A stretch of DNA of 37,386 nucleotides, taken from assembly GCF_015206885.1 (NCBI RefSeq), contig NZ_JADEXY010000023.1, forward strand, positions 1 through 37,386. Reading direction: 5' to 3'. Below the pieces are notes generated by a model. It saw only the letters and a program-made list of their open reading frames with translations, was not told the origin of the DNA and did no database searches. The stretch is from Microcystis aeruginosa LEGE 91341 (lineage in GTDB: Bacteria > Cyanobacteriota > Cyanobacteriia > Cyanobacteriales > Microcystaceae). Positions within the stretch are counted from its first letter, which is position 1. Every line of letters starts with the position of its first letter. Shown in pieces: positions 1 through 9,969 of this stretch. Made by a program: the position numbers and the translations under genes.

Positions 1-1
1 A

Positions 2-109
2 TCATCAAGATATAGGAATCGGAGACGGCGTTTTGGTCTGAGATTTAATTTAATCGCTGGCATTTACAACTATGAACTTGCTTTAGGCTATCATCAAGTA
101 GCTGAATAA
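2..109 (+). pseudogene. C-terminal fragment of an IS transposase (window-edge partial)
   Basis: The frame is open from the window edge and encodes about 35 residues ending at TAA 107-109. The peptide is basic and includes RNRRRRFGLRFNLIAGIYNYEL-like content, which I recognise from memory as the usual C-terminus of DDE transposases (IS5-like) in cyanobacteria. It is followed two bases later by a sequence resembling an IS end. Whether the gene is complete upstream cannot be seen. The family assignment is from memory only. Confidence 0.55.
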
Positions 110-110
110 G

Positions 111-128
111 ACTTTTGCAGGAGGTCTA
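111..128. repeat. Probable right terminal inverted repeat of the upstream IS
   Basis: The sequence acttttgcaggaggtcta directly follows the transposase stop. Its last 10 to 12 bases resemble the right end of the MITE-like element near 10330-10341 (acaagaggtcta), which suggests one IS family with an autonomous and a non-autonomous member. The left end lies outside the window. Confidence 0.4.
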
Positions 129-361
129 GTAAAAGTTTGCCAGTTTAGCAGCATAATTCACCTGGGGATGATCGGGGAATAGGAACAGAAAAATTATCTA
201 CACTCACCCAAATCCTTGCTTCTGTCCACTCTCCCCGCAATCATACAACTTCCGGCGGTGTTTTTCGTCAAAGACAAAATATGATAGGCTAACCGAAGGT
301 ATAGGCAAGACGGCTGCGGGTTAGGAAATGGGATGAAAGAGGAGTGAGTTAACCAAAATCA
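129..361. other. Spacer between IS end and permease gene
   Basis: No confident gene. A 47-codon open stretch at 149-292 (+) ends at TAA 290-292 and has a protein-like composition (ending GGVFRQRQNMIG). It is preceded by an in-frame TAG at 146-148 and has no start codon, so it may be the 3' remnant of a gene cut by the IS or simply chance. A weak AGGAG lies at 340-344, 17 bases before the next start codon, which is too far to be a convincing ribosome site. Confidence 0.3.
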
Positions 362-1525
362 ATGATTAAGAAAAAGATTTCTTACTGGGTAAATGGAGGT
401 ATTGCCCTCATTGATCGCTATCTGATCAGCCAACTACTACCACCATTTTTATTTAGTGTTGGTTTATTTGCCTCTTTGGGAGTAGCGATCAGCAATCTTT
501 CCGATTTAGCTAATCAGGTAGTTGATGCTAATCTCCCCCTTGCCTCGGCCCTAGAAATTCTCCTGTTAAAAGTGCCAGAGTTTGTCAGTTATTCCCTGCC
601 AGTTTCTCTTTTACTGGCCACTTTAATCACCTACGGACGTTTAAGTAGTGATAGCGAAACCGTTGCCCTGCAAAGCTGCGGAGTCACTCTTTACCGTCTT
701 TTTATACCCACTTTTTGCCTAAGTTTAATAGTTACAGTTGTGACATTTTTATTAAATGAATATGTGGTTCCCAATGCTAATTATCGAGCCACAGAAATTT
801 TAGTGCAGAAAATTAATAAAGAAGCAAACTTTTGGAAAAACAAAGACTTTTACTATCCCGATTATGAAATAAAAACCCTAGAAAATGGTACGATTAATCG
901 CAATTTAAGAAGTTTATTTTATGCTGAACAATTTGACGGGGAAAAGATGAAAACTGTCACCGTTATCCGTTGGCTAAAACAAGAATTAAATCAAATTATT
1001 ATTGCCGATTCGGCCCGCTGGAATGCCGTCGATAACGTCTGGGACTTTTTTAACGGCATTATCTATGAATTAACCCCCCCTAACGCCTCCTATAGCCAAG
1101 TTATCCCCTTTAAAGCCGAAAAAATCGCTTTATCTCGCTCTGCTTTCGATTTTGCTCGTCAAAGCCGGGATCCCTACGAGATGAACATACCACAGGCGAT
1201 CGAATATGTGCAACTGCTCAAACTCAGTGGCGATGATAAGAGAGTCAGGTTTTTTCAAGTGCGAATCCAGCAAAAAATCGCCTTTCCCTTTGTCTGTATC
1301 GTCTTTGCCACCATAGGTTGTGCCTTGGGTTCTCTACCGCAAAGAATTAGTCGGGGAACCAGTTTTGGTCTCAGTGTCGCTATTGTTTTCCTCTATTATC
1401 TTTTAAACTTCCTTGTCGGCAGCTTGGGACTAACCGCCACCCTCTCCCCCTTCCTAGCTGCCTGGCTGCCTAACTTTTTCGGTTTTGGTTTAGGTCTGTG
1501 GTTATTATGGCGACTTAACGGTTAG
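362..1525 (+). CDS. LptF/LptG family (YjgP/YjgQ) permease
   Basis: A 387-aa inner-membrane protein of the LptF/LptG family, the permease half of the ABC machine that extracts lipopolysaccharide from the inner membrane and drives it over the LptA bridge. The predicted plan is typical: an N-terminal DRYLISQLLPPFLFSVGLF membrane segment near residues 18-37, further hydrophobic segments near 60-90 and 110-130, a periplasmic beta-rich domain (about 135-270), then three C-terminal hydrophobic segments (about 305-385). The length is close to the usual 360-390 aa. Cyanobacteria often carry a single such gene, so it may serve as both LptF and LptG; this is inference. ATG 362 is the first start after the IS debris. 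No lptB or lptA is visible nearby; the upstream DNA ends in an IS, which may have broken a former operon. Confidence 0.88.
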   Translation: MIKKKISYWVNGGIALIDRYLISQLLPPFLFSVGLFASLGVAISNLSDLANQVVDANLPLASALEILLLKVPEFVSYSLPVSLLLATLITYGRLSSDSETVALQSCGVTLYRLFIPTFCLSLIVTVVTFLLNEYVVPNANYRATEILVQKINKEANFWKNKDFYYPDYEIKTLENGTINRNLRSLFYAEQFDGEKMKTVTVIRWLKQELNQIIIADSARWNAVDNVWDFFNGIIYELTPPNASYSQVIPFKAEKIALSRSAFDFARQSRDPYEMNIPQAIEYVQLLKLSGDDKRVRFFQVRIQQKIAFPFVCIVFATIGCALGSLPQRISRGTSFGLSVAIVFLYYLLNFLVGSLGLTATLSPFLAAWLPNFFGFGLGLWLLWRLNG

Positions 1526-1663
1526 ACTTTTTTGAAAATTTTCGTCAAGATTAGGAGACGTAGAGTTATAGCAGGACCCTTAGATCTATGTTTCCCTTTT
1601 TCTTTAACACTTGTGGCAGCACTTCCCGCCAAGAATATCAAGAGCTTAAATTAAAGTTATCAT

Positions 1664-1691
1664 GATACTAAATCCGTTGAGTATAGGCTAC
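1664..1691 (+). repeat. Dispersed repeat, 28 bp identical to 20549-20576 (inverted)
   Basis: The 28 bases starting gatactaaatccgttgag are an exact reverse-complement match to 20549-20576, about 19 kb away. The similarity continues with mismatches to about 1706 (ctacatatcaggagaggca against ctacttatgaggacaggca). At the second site the motif is one end of a short element with atactaaat termini, so this copy is probably the surviving end of the same MITE family, interrupted by the insertion at 1707. Confidence 0.75.
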
Positions 1692-1706
1692 ATATCAGGA
1701 GAGGCA

Positions 1707-1830
1707 CGGGAGCATCTCACCTTTGTAACCCCTAAATCAGGTTTTTATGTCAAGCTATTTTGAAAGCCTTGCTAGAAAACAGTTTTAGGGATAAGTATAA
1801 TTACTCACTTGCATAAATGAGATGCTCCCG
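1707..1830. mobile_element. MITE-like element, 124 bp, 13-bp perfect TIRs
   Basis: The ends cgggagcatctca (1707-1719) and tgagatgctcccg (1818-1830) are perfect 13-bp inverted repeats. The flanks carry a 7-bp direct repeat, agaggca, at 1700-1706 and 1831-1837, readable as 8 bp (gagaggca) if the boundary is shifted by one base. The interior has no coding capacity. A target duplication of 7 to 8 bp and ends starting GGG would fit a derivative of an ISL3-like element, but this family call is inference. Confidence 0.75.
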
Positions 1831-1966
1831 AGAGGCAGGCTTTTCTTCCCTAGCTGTTGAGAGAGTCAGCTTTTAGTAGCTCGCTTTCTACTGCTATTGT
1901 CAACTGTTTCCTCAGTCCTCCAGTAATCTTTAACATTTCCTCAAGACTTAGAAAATCAACTAGATA

Positions 1967-3976
1967 CTATGTACTGTGACGAGAAAAGCCTTCCTTAGTC
2001 AATCGTTGCAAAAATTGCAAAAAGTTATCTCGAATTTTATCTGTAGCCTGGAGAGTAAGATGGTTCTCATCGGAATAGAGCCTTTGATTATCCTGTACAG
2101 CATGACAATACTTCTCACTCTGAGGACATAGTAAGGCAAAGGGATCGAAAGCGACTAAATTGGGAATGCTCTCAATTTCCCGACGTAGAATGATTGTAAA
2201 TTTCTCATTCTTTTTCGCTAGTTCTTCCCGCTCCATCTTGACGAAACACTTATCCGATGGCTTTCTCCTGAACCATTCTTGAGTACACAAGTCTAAAGGA
2301 TATAAATTAGGCATCTCAGGAGTTGGCAACATAACAACTATTTTTGTATTCTGATTGTCTTGAGCAAACTTCTTAAGCTCCTTCAGCCATTCTAATAGAG
2401 CATCTTGAGGGTTTTCTGTTACTCCCGATTCAAGATAATAATTGATTCTCTCGTATCTCCTTGTGCCAATACGCGGCTGTCCAAAATAATAAGCGAGGTA
2501 GGAAGATAGAATGATGATATTGTTTTCTTGAGGATCTAAACGATTAATTTGATTATATACTTTTTTGTTTAGGGTTTTATTATTGTTCTGATTTTTGGAT
2601 AAGGTCATTCCTCCTAAGGAACTGGAATAGTCCATAGTTGGGAATATGGTGGCGTTAATTGCTACTACTTTGCTATTCATTTTAAGCTCCTCAGCCACCT
2701 TTTCTACCATTTCTTTGTAACGAAAAGCGTGACTATCACCAATAACAATTATATTACCTTGCTTTTTATCCCGTACTATTACAGATTTTTTCTCGGAGAT
2801 ATTATCTGGCTTTTCCGGATTCTTGCTGCCTGTATATAAAGCTCTTGCGGGGGAGGATAGAAGTCCGATTAATAGGACAGTTGCCATCGCATAAGCAGTT
2901 ATACCATATAGTATAGATTTCCCTTGAGAGTTAGACCATTGCTTATGTCTAAAGGGTTTTTCTACCCAATAGTAAGAAGCAAGAGAAGCTAATACTATGC
3001 ACAGTAATTGTATAGGGAATGTCCATAAATTGATCCCCACGGTCAATTTACTTAAAACAATTACTGCCCAATGCCAGAGATACAAAGAGTAGGAAATTAA
3101 ACCAATAAAAACAACCTGGGGCTGAGTGAGTAGGTTGAATATCTTGGTTTGAGGACGTAGGGAAGTAATGGCTATTGCTGTTAATAATACACAGGCGATT
3201 GTTACGAGGACAATAAATTGACTCGGTACAAACATAATGGCTAGTAGGCATAATATAGCTATACCAGCAGGCAACTTTTTCAGATAATCGTGAAGGAAAC
3301 TTTTACGATTGTATAGGAAAAGGAAAAGGAGACTCCCTGCCCCCATCTCCCAAAAACGAGAAGTCATCAGGAAGTATGCCCCTGGTTGATAGGCTGCGTT
3401 AAAGTGAATGAAAGAGACTAGGGAAGCAGTGGAAAGCAAGCACATCAACCAAAAAAGATTTTTCGCTCCTTTGACGGTTTGCTGAGTAAAGCCTGTTAAC
3501 CAAACTAAAAAGGGAAATAATAGATAAAACTGCTCCTCAACGCCTAAAGACCAAGTGTGAGTAAAAATGTTCCTCTCTGCCCACACCCCAAAATAGTCGG
3601 TGGCTTGCTTAAGCAGATAAAGATTTGAGACTCCGAAAAGAGACCCGATTCCCGTTCTGAGAGAGGCTATAGGATAAACTTCAAATAGGCAAATGATAAT
3701 GCTGCTAATAATTACGCACAGCACTAGAGCGGGCATCAGACGCTTTACTCTTCTTCCATAGAATCCCCCAATAAATTCCTTAAAGTTTTTCTGCGTTCGC
3801 TTCGCTAGAGATGCAGTGATTACATAACCAGAAATAACAAAAAAAATATCTACACCTAGATAACCACTGGGCAATAGGTCTTTGTTAAAATGGTTAATAA
3901 TTACGGCTAACACAGCTATAGCTCTGAGTCCGTCAATCTCAGGTCTATAGCTACTCGCAGATTTACTTATATCCAT
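1967..3976 (-). CDS. Membrane O-acyltransferase (acyltransferase 3 family) with SGNH domain
   Basis: A 669-aa OafA-like protein that probably transfers acetyl or another acyl group to cell-surface glycans. The N-terminal half is an acyltransferase-3 membrane domain: the start YRPEIDGLRAIAVLAV with the conserved histidine (about H29), then GVDIFFVISGYVI, the FYGRRVKRLMP arginine motif, THTWSLGVEEQFYLLFP, and about ten hydrophobic segments up to residue 380. The C-terminal half is a SGNH-hydrolase-like domain, with GDSHAFRY (S415) and the DENH block (D636, H639). Both catalytic sets appear intact and the length is normal for the fused class. ATG 3974-3976 has no Shine-Dalgarno sequence. It stands alone between lptF/G and purA, with AT-rich flanks and MITEs on its 3' side, which suggests an acquired surface-modification gene. 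The glycan substrate cannot be told. Confidence 0.9.
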   Translation of the reverse strand: MDISKSASSYRPEIDGLRAIAVLAVIINHFNKDLLPSGYLGVDIFFVISGYVITASLAKRTQKNFKEFIGGFYGRRVKRLMPALVLCVIISSIIICLFEVYPIASLRTGIGSLFGVSNLYLLKQATDYFGVWAERNIFTHTWSLGVEEQFYLLFPFLVWLTGFTQQTVKGAKNLFWLMCLLSTASLVSFIHFNAAYQPGAYFLMTSRFWEMGAGSLLFLFLYNRKSFLHDYLKKLPAGIAILCLLAIMFVPSQFIVLVTIACVLLTAIAITSLRPQTKIFNLLTQPQVVFIGLISYSLYLWHWAVIVLSKLTVGINLWTFPIQLLCIVLASLASYYWVEKPFRHKQWSNSQGKSILYGITAYAMATVLLIGLLSSPARALYTGSKNPEKPDNISEKKSVIVRDKKQGNIIVIGDSHAFRYKEMVEKVAEELKMNSKVVAINATIFPTMDYSSSLGGMTLSKNQNNNKTLNKKVYNQINRLDPQENNIIILSSYLAYYFGQPRIGTRRYERINYYLESGVTENPQDALLEWLKELKKFAQDNQNTKIVVMLPTPEMPNLYPLDLCTQEWFRRKPSDKCFVKMEREELAKKNEKFTIILRREIESIPNLVAFDPFALLCPQSEKYCHAVQDNQRLYSDENHLTLQATDKIRDNFLQFLQRLTKEGFSRHST

Positions 3977-5741
<1,765 letters not shown>

Positions 5742-5768
5742 ATCATTGCTAAAGAGGATTAGTCAACT

Positions 5769-6326
5769 ATGCAAGTTAGCGTTGAATGTCAAAAAAGACC
5801 CGAAAATATTAACCCCCGGGCCCTACGTCGTCAGGGTTTGATTCCGGCGGTTCTCTATGGCCACAACGGCACGGAATCGGTTTCTCTGGTGGTGGGAGAA
5901 AAAGCGGCCTTAACCCTGCTTAAAAAGGCTTCGGTAAATAATACCCTGGTGGATGTGAATGTTCCCGAAATGCCCTGGACGGGAAAAGCTTTGATCCAAG
6001 AGGTACAATCTCATCCCTGGAAAAGAAATCTCTATCACCTCAGTTTCTTCTCGGTATCTGCCCACGGTAAGCTCGATATCGTCGTTCCCATTAAGGCCAT
6101 TGGAGAAGCGATCGGAACCAAACAGGGCGGTTTAATCGAACAGTTCGTTAACGAAGTTAATGTCTCCTGTATTGCCGATAATATCCCGGAAGTGATCGAA
6201 TTTGATGTGTCGGGGATCGGTGTGGGGCAATCCCTGCTCGTGGGTGATTTAAAAATGCCGGAAGGGGTGACTTTAAAAGATGATCCCCATACCACCGTTT
6301 TTGCCATTGTTGCCGCTAAACGGTAA
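5769..6326 (+). CDS. rplY: 50S ribosomal protein L25 (TL5/CTC type)
   Basis: A 185-aa protein of the bL25 family in its long form. Residues 1-90 match the 5S-rRNA-binding L25 domain (start VECQKRPENINPRALRRQGLIPAVLYG), and residues about 95-180 match the extra beta-domain of the TL5/CTC stress-type proteins (LDIVVPIKAIGEAIGTKQGG, then IPEVIEFDVSGIGVGQSL). It binds 5S rRNA at the central protuberance of the large subunit. A purine-rich AGAGGA lies about 10 bases before the ATG. It sits 27 bases after purA and most likely shares its transcript. Nothing unusual was seen in the sequence. Confidence 0.93.
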   Translation: MQVSVECQKRPENINPRALRRQGLIPAVLYGHNGTESVSLVVGEKAALTLLKKASVNNTLVDVNVPEMPWTGKALIQEVQSHPWKRNLYHLSFFSVSAHGKLDIVVPIKAIGEAIGTKQGGLIEQFVNEVNVSCIADNIPEVIEFDVSGIGVGQSLLVGDLKMPEGVTLKDDPHTTVFAIVAAKR

Positions 6327-6372
6327 ATTCAGTGATCGGTGGTCGGGTGATAGGGTTTTGGGGTGATAGGCT

Positions 6373-6449
6373 GTTGGGGTTTTAGGGTTTTAGTTGAAAT
6401 TCCCCCACTTCCCCACTTCCCCACTTCCCCACTTCCCCACTTCCCCACT
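6373..6449. repeat. Dispersed G-tract/C-tract repeat with ccccactt tandem array
   Basis: A ggggttttagggtttt tract leads into about five to six tandem copies of the octamer ccccactt (about 6403-6449). The same arrangement recurs at 14235-14336 and twice at 37203-37386, so it is a dispersed family, not a local slippage product. Confidence 0.75.
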
Positions 6450-6864
6450 CTGCCATAACTGCTACTGCATACTTTGTGCTTTTTGTCAAAAAAACTTTTT
6501 CTTTGCAATAAAACTACACAAAAAAAAGATCATCGTTATGGGTGAAATTGACCGATTTACCCGTCTCAATTGGGATCACCCTGTAGGTGTAGCAAGGGTT
6601 TCAACCATTGCTGTCCAAAAAAGCACAGAATAACCCACTATGAAATTCTATCAAATCGCTGTAACCATTGCAATCTCGTTGTTAAATAAAAATCCTTCTC
6701 AATTAATTCTTAAGAATTTATAAATATTGCGAAATGTTAATTTAAATATTTTCAAGTTTTTGGAGTCAATAGATAATTTTTGTTTATCTTTAGCCAGTAT
6801 TGGGTTAGAAGTCAGTCATCAGTTATCAGTGTCAGCTTTTTTCTCCCCTCTCCCCTGCTCCCAT

Positions 6865-6972
6865 CTACTGGGGAGTTAGATCACAAAAACACTTAAATAG
6901 CTCCTCGCGGGCGGATTCGATTGATAATAATTCTTCCAGATAGTTTTTAGCAAATTGGTCATGAGGTTTCAT
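6865..6972 (-). pseudogene. N-terminal remnant of an Rpn/PD-(D/E)XK nuclease-like family protein
   Basis: The reverse strand encodes 35 residues starting MKPHDQFAKNYLEELLS and ending at TAG (6865-6867). This start resembles the N-terminus of a large cyanobacterial family of Rpn-like/DUF4351 proteins (typically DxFAKxYLEELLSPLG), which normally run to 200-300 aa. Here the match stops after the LEELLS motif and the frame soon ends, so it looks like a truncated leftover. The family link is from memory and rests on about 17 residues. Confidence 0.4.
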
Positions 6973-7084
6973 CGATCGAGGCGAAGAAAAAAATGGTAAG
7001 ATTAGTTAAAGAAAATGATACAAATATACGTTGATTAGACAAAAAAAGTTATAAGTAAAAGAAAAGTTTATCTTCCTCAGCACA

Positions 7085-8071
7085 ATGACGAGAAAAGAAC
7101 AGCCCCACTCGTGGTTTTCAAGAAAACCCTTGGACTGGAAACAATCCAGGGCTATGTGGCGCGATTTATGGTCAGAAGCGTCCCTCGATTTTCCCTATCT
7201 AGCTTTGATTGTTAGTTCTTGTACGATCGCTACTTTTGGCTTAGTTGCCAATAGTGCAGCCGTGATCATTGGGGCGATGATTATTGCACCTTTGATGTTG
7301 CCGATTCGTAGTCTGGCTTTTGGTGGTTTAATTGGCAGTTGGCGATTAATTCGTAAGTCAGCCCTGGCGATTTTAGTCGGTACGATTATCGCTTTAGCGA
7401 TAGCTTGGTTCCTAGGATTATTGATCGGAATTTCTGAATTTGGTAGTGAAATTCAAGCCCGTTCTCAACCCAATCTTTTAGATTTAGGAGTGGCAATTAC
7501 CGCAGGGGCAATCAGTGGTTATGCCAAAATAGAACCGAAAATTTCAGGTACTTTAGCGGGAACAGCGATTGCCGTGGCTTTAATGCCACCAGTTTGCACG
7601 ATTGGTTTAGGATTATCCCAAGGCAATTGGATCCTAAGTTTGGGAGCAACTCTGTTATATATTACCAATTTATTAGGCATTGCTCTCTCCTGTTTGTTGG
7701 TCTTTTTGCTGGCAGGTTATTCTAATTTTCATCGGGCGCGTAACGCTCTAATTTTGACTTCTATCCTGACAGCGGTTCTGCTAATTCCCTTAGGAATAAG
7801 TTTTGCAACTCTGGCTAATCAAGCTCGCTTAGAAAGGCTGATCAAAAAAGCTTTATTACAACGAACGATTACTTTTCAACGGGCAGAATTATTGGAATCT
7901 TCGATTAATTGGCTCAAGCAGCCTCCCCAGGTGAGATTAGTCGTAAGAACTGCGGAAAGCATCACCCCCAGACAGGTAGAATTGTTGGAAGAATTTATTA
8001 CTAAGGAAATGGGGCGACCTTTTCAATTAAATGTCTTGGTTTCTAAGGTTAATGAAGTCACTTCGCCAGAA

Positions 8072-8074
<3 letters not shown>
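7085..8074 (+). CDS. DUF389 family membrane protein
   Basis: A 329-aa integral membrane protein. Residues about 38-215 form the DUF389 domain, with typical blocks VANSAAVIIGAMIIAPLMLPI (near 54-74), DLGVAITAGAISGYAKI and ISGTLAGTAIAVALMPPVC, and about six hydrophobic segments. A soluble C-terminal tail of about 90 residues follows the last one (near 221-245). The biochemical role of the family is not established, so none is assigned. ATG 7085 follows an AT-rich leader with no strong ribosome site. The stop codon TAA (8072-8074) lies inside the first bases of a MITE-like repeat, so the original C-terminus may have been altered by that insertion. The gene stands alone. Confidence 0.88.
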
Positions 8075-8248
<174 letters not shown>

Positions 8249-8335
8249 GCGTCGAGAAAATTGGCTGAAGTAATGACAAACAAGGATTAATTCGCTATCT
8301 TAATGTTTGATATTTAATCTATAGGTAGGGTTCAG

Positions 8336-8599
8336 GTGAGTGGCGGCAATCGACCAGAAAGCACGGCTTATGTGCGGATAATTAAGCAATCTTGGCAAAC
8401 GGGGAAATTAGAGGGGGAAGTGCGGACGGAACAATATCAATGGCGTTTTCAGTGGCATTTTCTTCAAGGCAAGTTATTAGTACAACCTTCCCTAGGTAGG
8501 GCTTTGATTTTTGAACCCTTGAATCGGTTTTTAGAACGCTACGATTATCAATTAGAACCGGGAGGAGATTATGAATTTACAGTGCGATCAAAATTTTGA
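8336..8599 (+). CDS. Small conserved cyanobacterial protein (DUF3146-like)
   Basis: An 87-aa soluble protein rich in aromatic residues (YQWRFQWHFLQGKL) and ending YQLEPGGDYEFTVRSKF. From memory it resembles DUF3146, a family of about 90 aa confined to cyanobacteria and with no known function. No catalytic motif, signal peptide or membrane segment is visible. The start is GTG 8336: an in-frame TAA lies at 8315-8317 and no ATG lies between, and ggtaggg 5-11 bases upstream can serve as ribosome site. The stop codon 8597-8599 touches the right end of the adjacent IS605-type element, which is convergent. Confidence 0.7.
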   Translation: MSGGNRPESTAYVRIIKQSWQTGKLEGEVRTEQYQWRFQWHFLQGKLLVQPSLGRALIFEPLNRFLERYDYQLEPGGDYEFTVRSKF

Positions 8600-8780
8600 C
8601 ACTCCCGTTGCCTAAAGGCGTGGGGATTCTTGGTTCACCGAGATCACTTGCTTAGACAGAATCGCTTCTGAAAAAGTAGAGGTATTCTCTCCCCAAGCGT
8701 TTATCGGGTCTAGCCCGAAAGTTCCCGTATGCCCTACGGTACTTAACCCTTTTTTAAGGATATTGATAGCGGCGTTTTCA
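8600..8780 (-). ncRNA. Candidate omega RNA (reRNA) scaffold overlapping the tnpB 3' end
   Basis: In IS200/IS605 elements the guide RNA of TnpB is transcribed through the 3' end of tnpB and the right end, with the guide taken from DNA just past the element. The position fits: the last codons of tnpB (VNQESPRL) are encoded within the right-end hairpin region. The guide would then be copied from the minus strand of the DUF3146 3' end (below 8598). Extent and function are inferred by analogy only. Confidence 0.4.
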
Positions 8781-9823
8781 TCCCTGTCCAAAACACACCC
8801 ACATTTGCACTGATGGGTTCTAGTCGATAAAGATTTTTTAATAACTTCACCACAGTTTGAACAGTTTTGACTTGTATAGTTCGGTGGGATAGCAATTGTT
8901 ATCTTGCCGAATTTAAGTCCAAAATATTCTATCCATTCTCGAAACTGATACCAGGCCGCATCATTTATCGATTTAGCTAAACAATGATTCTTGACTAAGT
9001 TCTTAATTCTTAAATCTTCGTAGGCTATCACATCGTTAGAGTGAACTACGCACCTTGCTAACTTTACAGCAAAGTCTTTACGTTGCCTACTTATTTTAAG
9101 ATGAGCCTTAGCTAATCTTTGTCTAGCTTTTTGACGATTTTTACCTCCCTTTTTCTTTTTAGATAACCGTCTTTGAAGCCGCTTTAATTTTTTCTCGGAC
9201 TTTCTCAAGAATTTAGGATTGTCAACTTTATTACCCTCGTGGTCAGTATAGAAAGAAGCTAACCCCACATCTAAGCCGATACACTTACCTGATGGTTCAA
9301 CATCTTCTTTAACATCACAAGAAAGAACAAACTGGCAATAATAACCATCGCCTCTACGAACTAATCTAACCCGTTTAATGTCAGACTGTTGAAAGTATCC
9401 TAAGTCCCAAGTCCCTTTTAGTTTAAGTGTTCCAATCTCCTTTTTATCACTGAAATGGATGGTTTTAGGGTTAAGAAGCTTCCATCCTGTTGTTTTATAC
9501 TCAACGGAACGGGAAAACTTCTTAAACTGAGGATAGCCTTTCTTTCCTGCTACCTTCTTTTTACAATTATCAAAGAAACGGGAAATAGAAGACCATGCTC
9601 TTTCAGCCGATGCTTGCCTTGCTTGGGAATTTAACTCACCAGCAAATTTAAAGTCGTGCGCTAAAACCCGACAATAAGCCGATAGGTCGTATTTATCCGC
9701 ACCCTTGTTATCCATCCAATACCTTAGGCATTTATTACGGATGAATTGAGCGGTGCGAATAGCATCGTCTATAGCTTGATATTGTTTTGTTTTAGCCTCA
9801 ACTTTAAATTCTAGAACAAACAT
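8612..9823 (-). CDS. tnpB: TnpB, RNA-guided nuclease of IS200/IS605 type
   Basis: A 403-aa TnpB, the compact ancestor-like relative of Cas12 that cuts DNA guided by an RNA from its own element. An N-terminal helix-turn-helix/OrfB region (MFVLEFKVEAKTKQYQAID) leads to the RuvC-like core: GLDVG (D185), AYEDL (E269) and LDRDENAA (D346/D348), with the zinc-ribbon CSNCG...CKCG between the last two. All key residues are present and the length is normal, so the enzyme may be active. A basic stretch (about 210-250) probably binds the RNA. The C-terminal extension after NILKKGL overlaps the predicted guide-RNA scaffold. ATG 9821-9823 is used. No tnpA is adjacent. Confidence 0.92.
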   Translation of the reverse strand: MFVLEFKVEAKTKQYQAIDDAIRTAQFIRNKCLRYWMDNKGADKYDLSAYCRVLAHDFKFAGELNSQARQASAERAWSSISRFFDNCKKKVAGKKGYPQFKKFSRSVEYKTTGWKLLNPKTIHFSDKKEIGTLKLKGTWDLGYFQQSDIKRVRLVRRGDGYYCQFVLSCDVKEDVEPSGKCIGLDVGLASFYTDHEGNKVDNPKFLRKSEKKLKRLQRRLSKKKKGGKNRQKARQRLAKAHLKISRQRKDFAVKLARCVVHSNDVIAYEDLRIKNLVKNHCLAKSINDAAWYQFREWIEYFGLKFGKITIAIPPNYTSQNCSNCGEVIKKSLSTRTHQCKCGCVLDRDENAAINILKKGLSTVGHTGTFGLDPINAWGENTSTFSEAILSKQVISVNQESPRL

Positions 9824-9863
9824 TTACGCTAGGCTTGACAGTATAAACCTAGTTTAGCACACT

Positions 9864-9969
9864 TAAGTAGTCATGCAAAATTAATTTCCTAGTGAAGATA
9901 GGCAAGAGGCAAGAGGCAAGAGGCAAGAGCGGGGTTAGATATGTGTAATTAATTTTGCCTAGGTACTTA
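9864..9969. mobile_element. MITE-like element, copy 2, with a different heptamer core
   Basis: Same orientation and same ends as the element at 8072-8248 (taagtagtcatgcaaaatta on the left, aattaattttgcctaggtactta on the right). The core is shorter and consists of about four copies of aagaggc (9899-9927) instead of gagacag. It lies 40 bases beyond the tnpB start, so the two copies bracket the DUF3146-tnpB segment. Confidence 0.65.

Larger units (their letters stand above)
1526..1966. other. Gene-free spacer holding nested repeats
   Basis: No ORF of note lies between the permease and the convergent acyltransferase gene. The stretch carries a dispersed 28-bp motif (1664-1691) shared with 20549-20576, and a 124-bp MITE-like element (1707-1830) inserted beside it. 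No clear intrinsic terminator was found for either gene. Confidence 0.6.
6327..7084. other. Long repeat-rich spacer between rplY and the DUF389 gene
   Basis: Holds a G-rich/C-rich dispersed repeat (about 6373-6449), a small ORF of 31 codons at 6538-6633 (starts MGEIDRFTRLNWDHPVG; no ribosome site, not recognised), AT-rich DNA around 6690-6790, a short fragment of the tcagttatcag repeat near 6820, and the reverse-strand remnant at 6865-6972. No complete gene can be supported. Confidence 0.5.
8600..9860 (-). mobile_element. tnpB-only IS200/IS605-type element
   Basis: The unit holds one gene, tnpB, and no tnpA (Y1 transposase), as in IS1341-type elements that depend on a transposase elsewhere. 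The right end, read on the minus strand, forms an imperfect hairpin with arms ccccacgcc and ggcaacggg around ttta. The left end is uncertain: a weak hairpin (aaac-cta-gttt) lies near 9847-9857. IS605 elements make no target duplication and none was seen. The outer limits are approximate. Confidence 0.65.

Noticed and set aside
149-292. 47-codon open stretch next to the IS end, taken as a disrupted gene
   Set aside because: An in-frame TAG lies directly upstream and there is no start codon or recognised family; it is noted only as a possible remnant.
6394-6633. 79-aa plus-strand ORF after rplY
   Set aside because: Its first third translates the ccccactt tandem repeat (HFPTSPLPHFPTSPL) and there is no ribosome site. 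The final 31 codons from ATG 6538 could be a small gene but cannot be supported.
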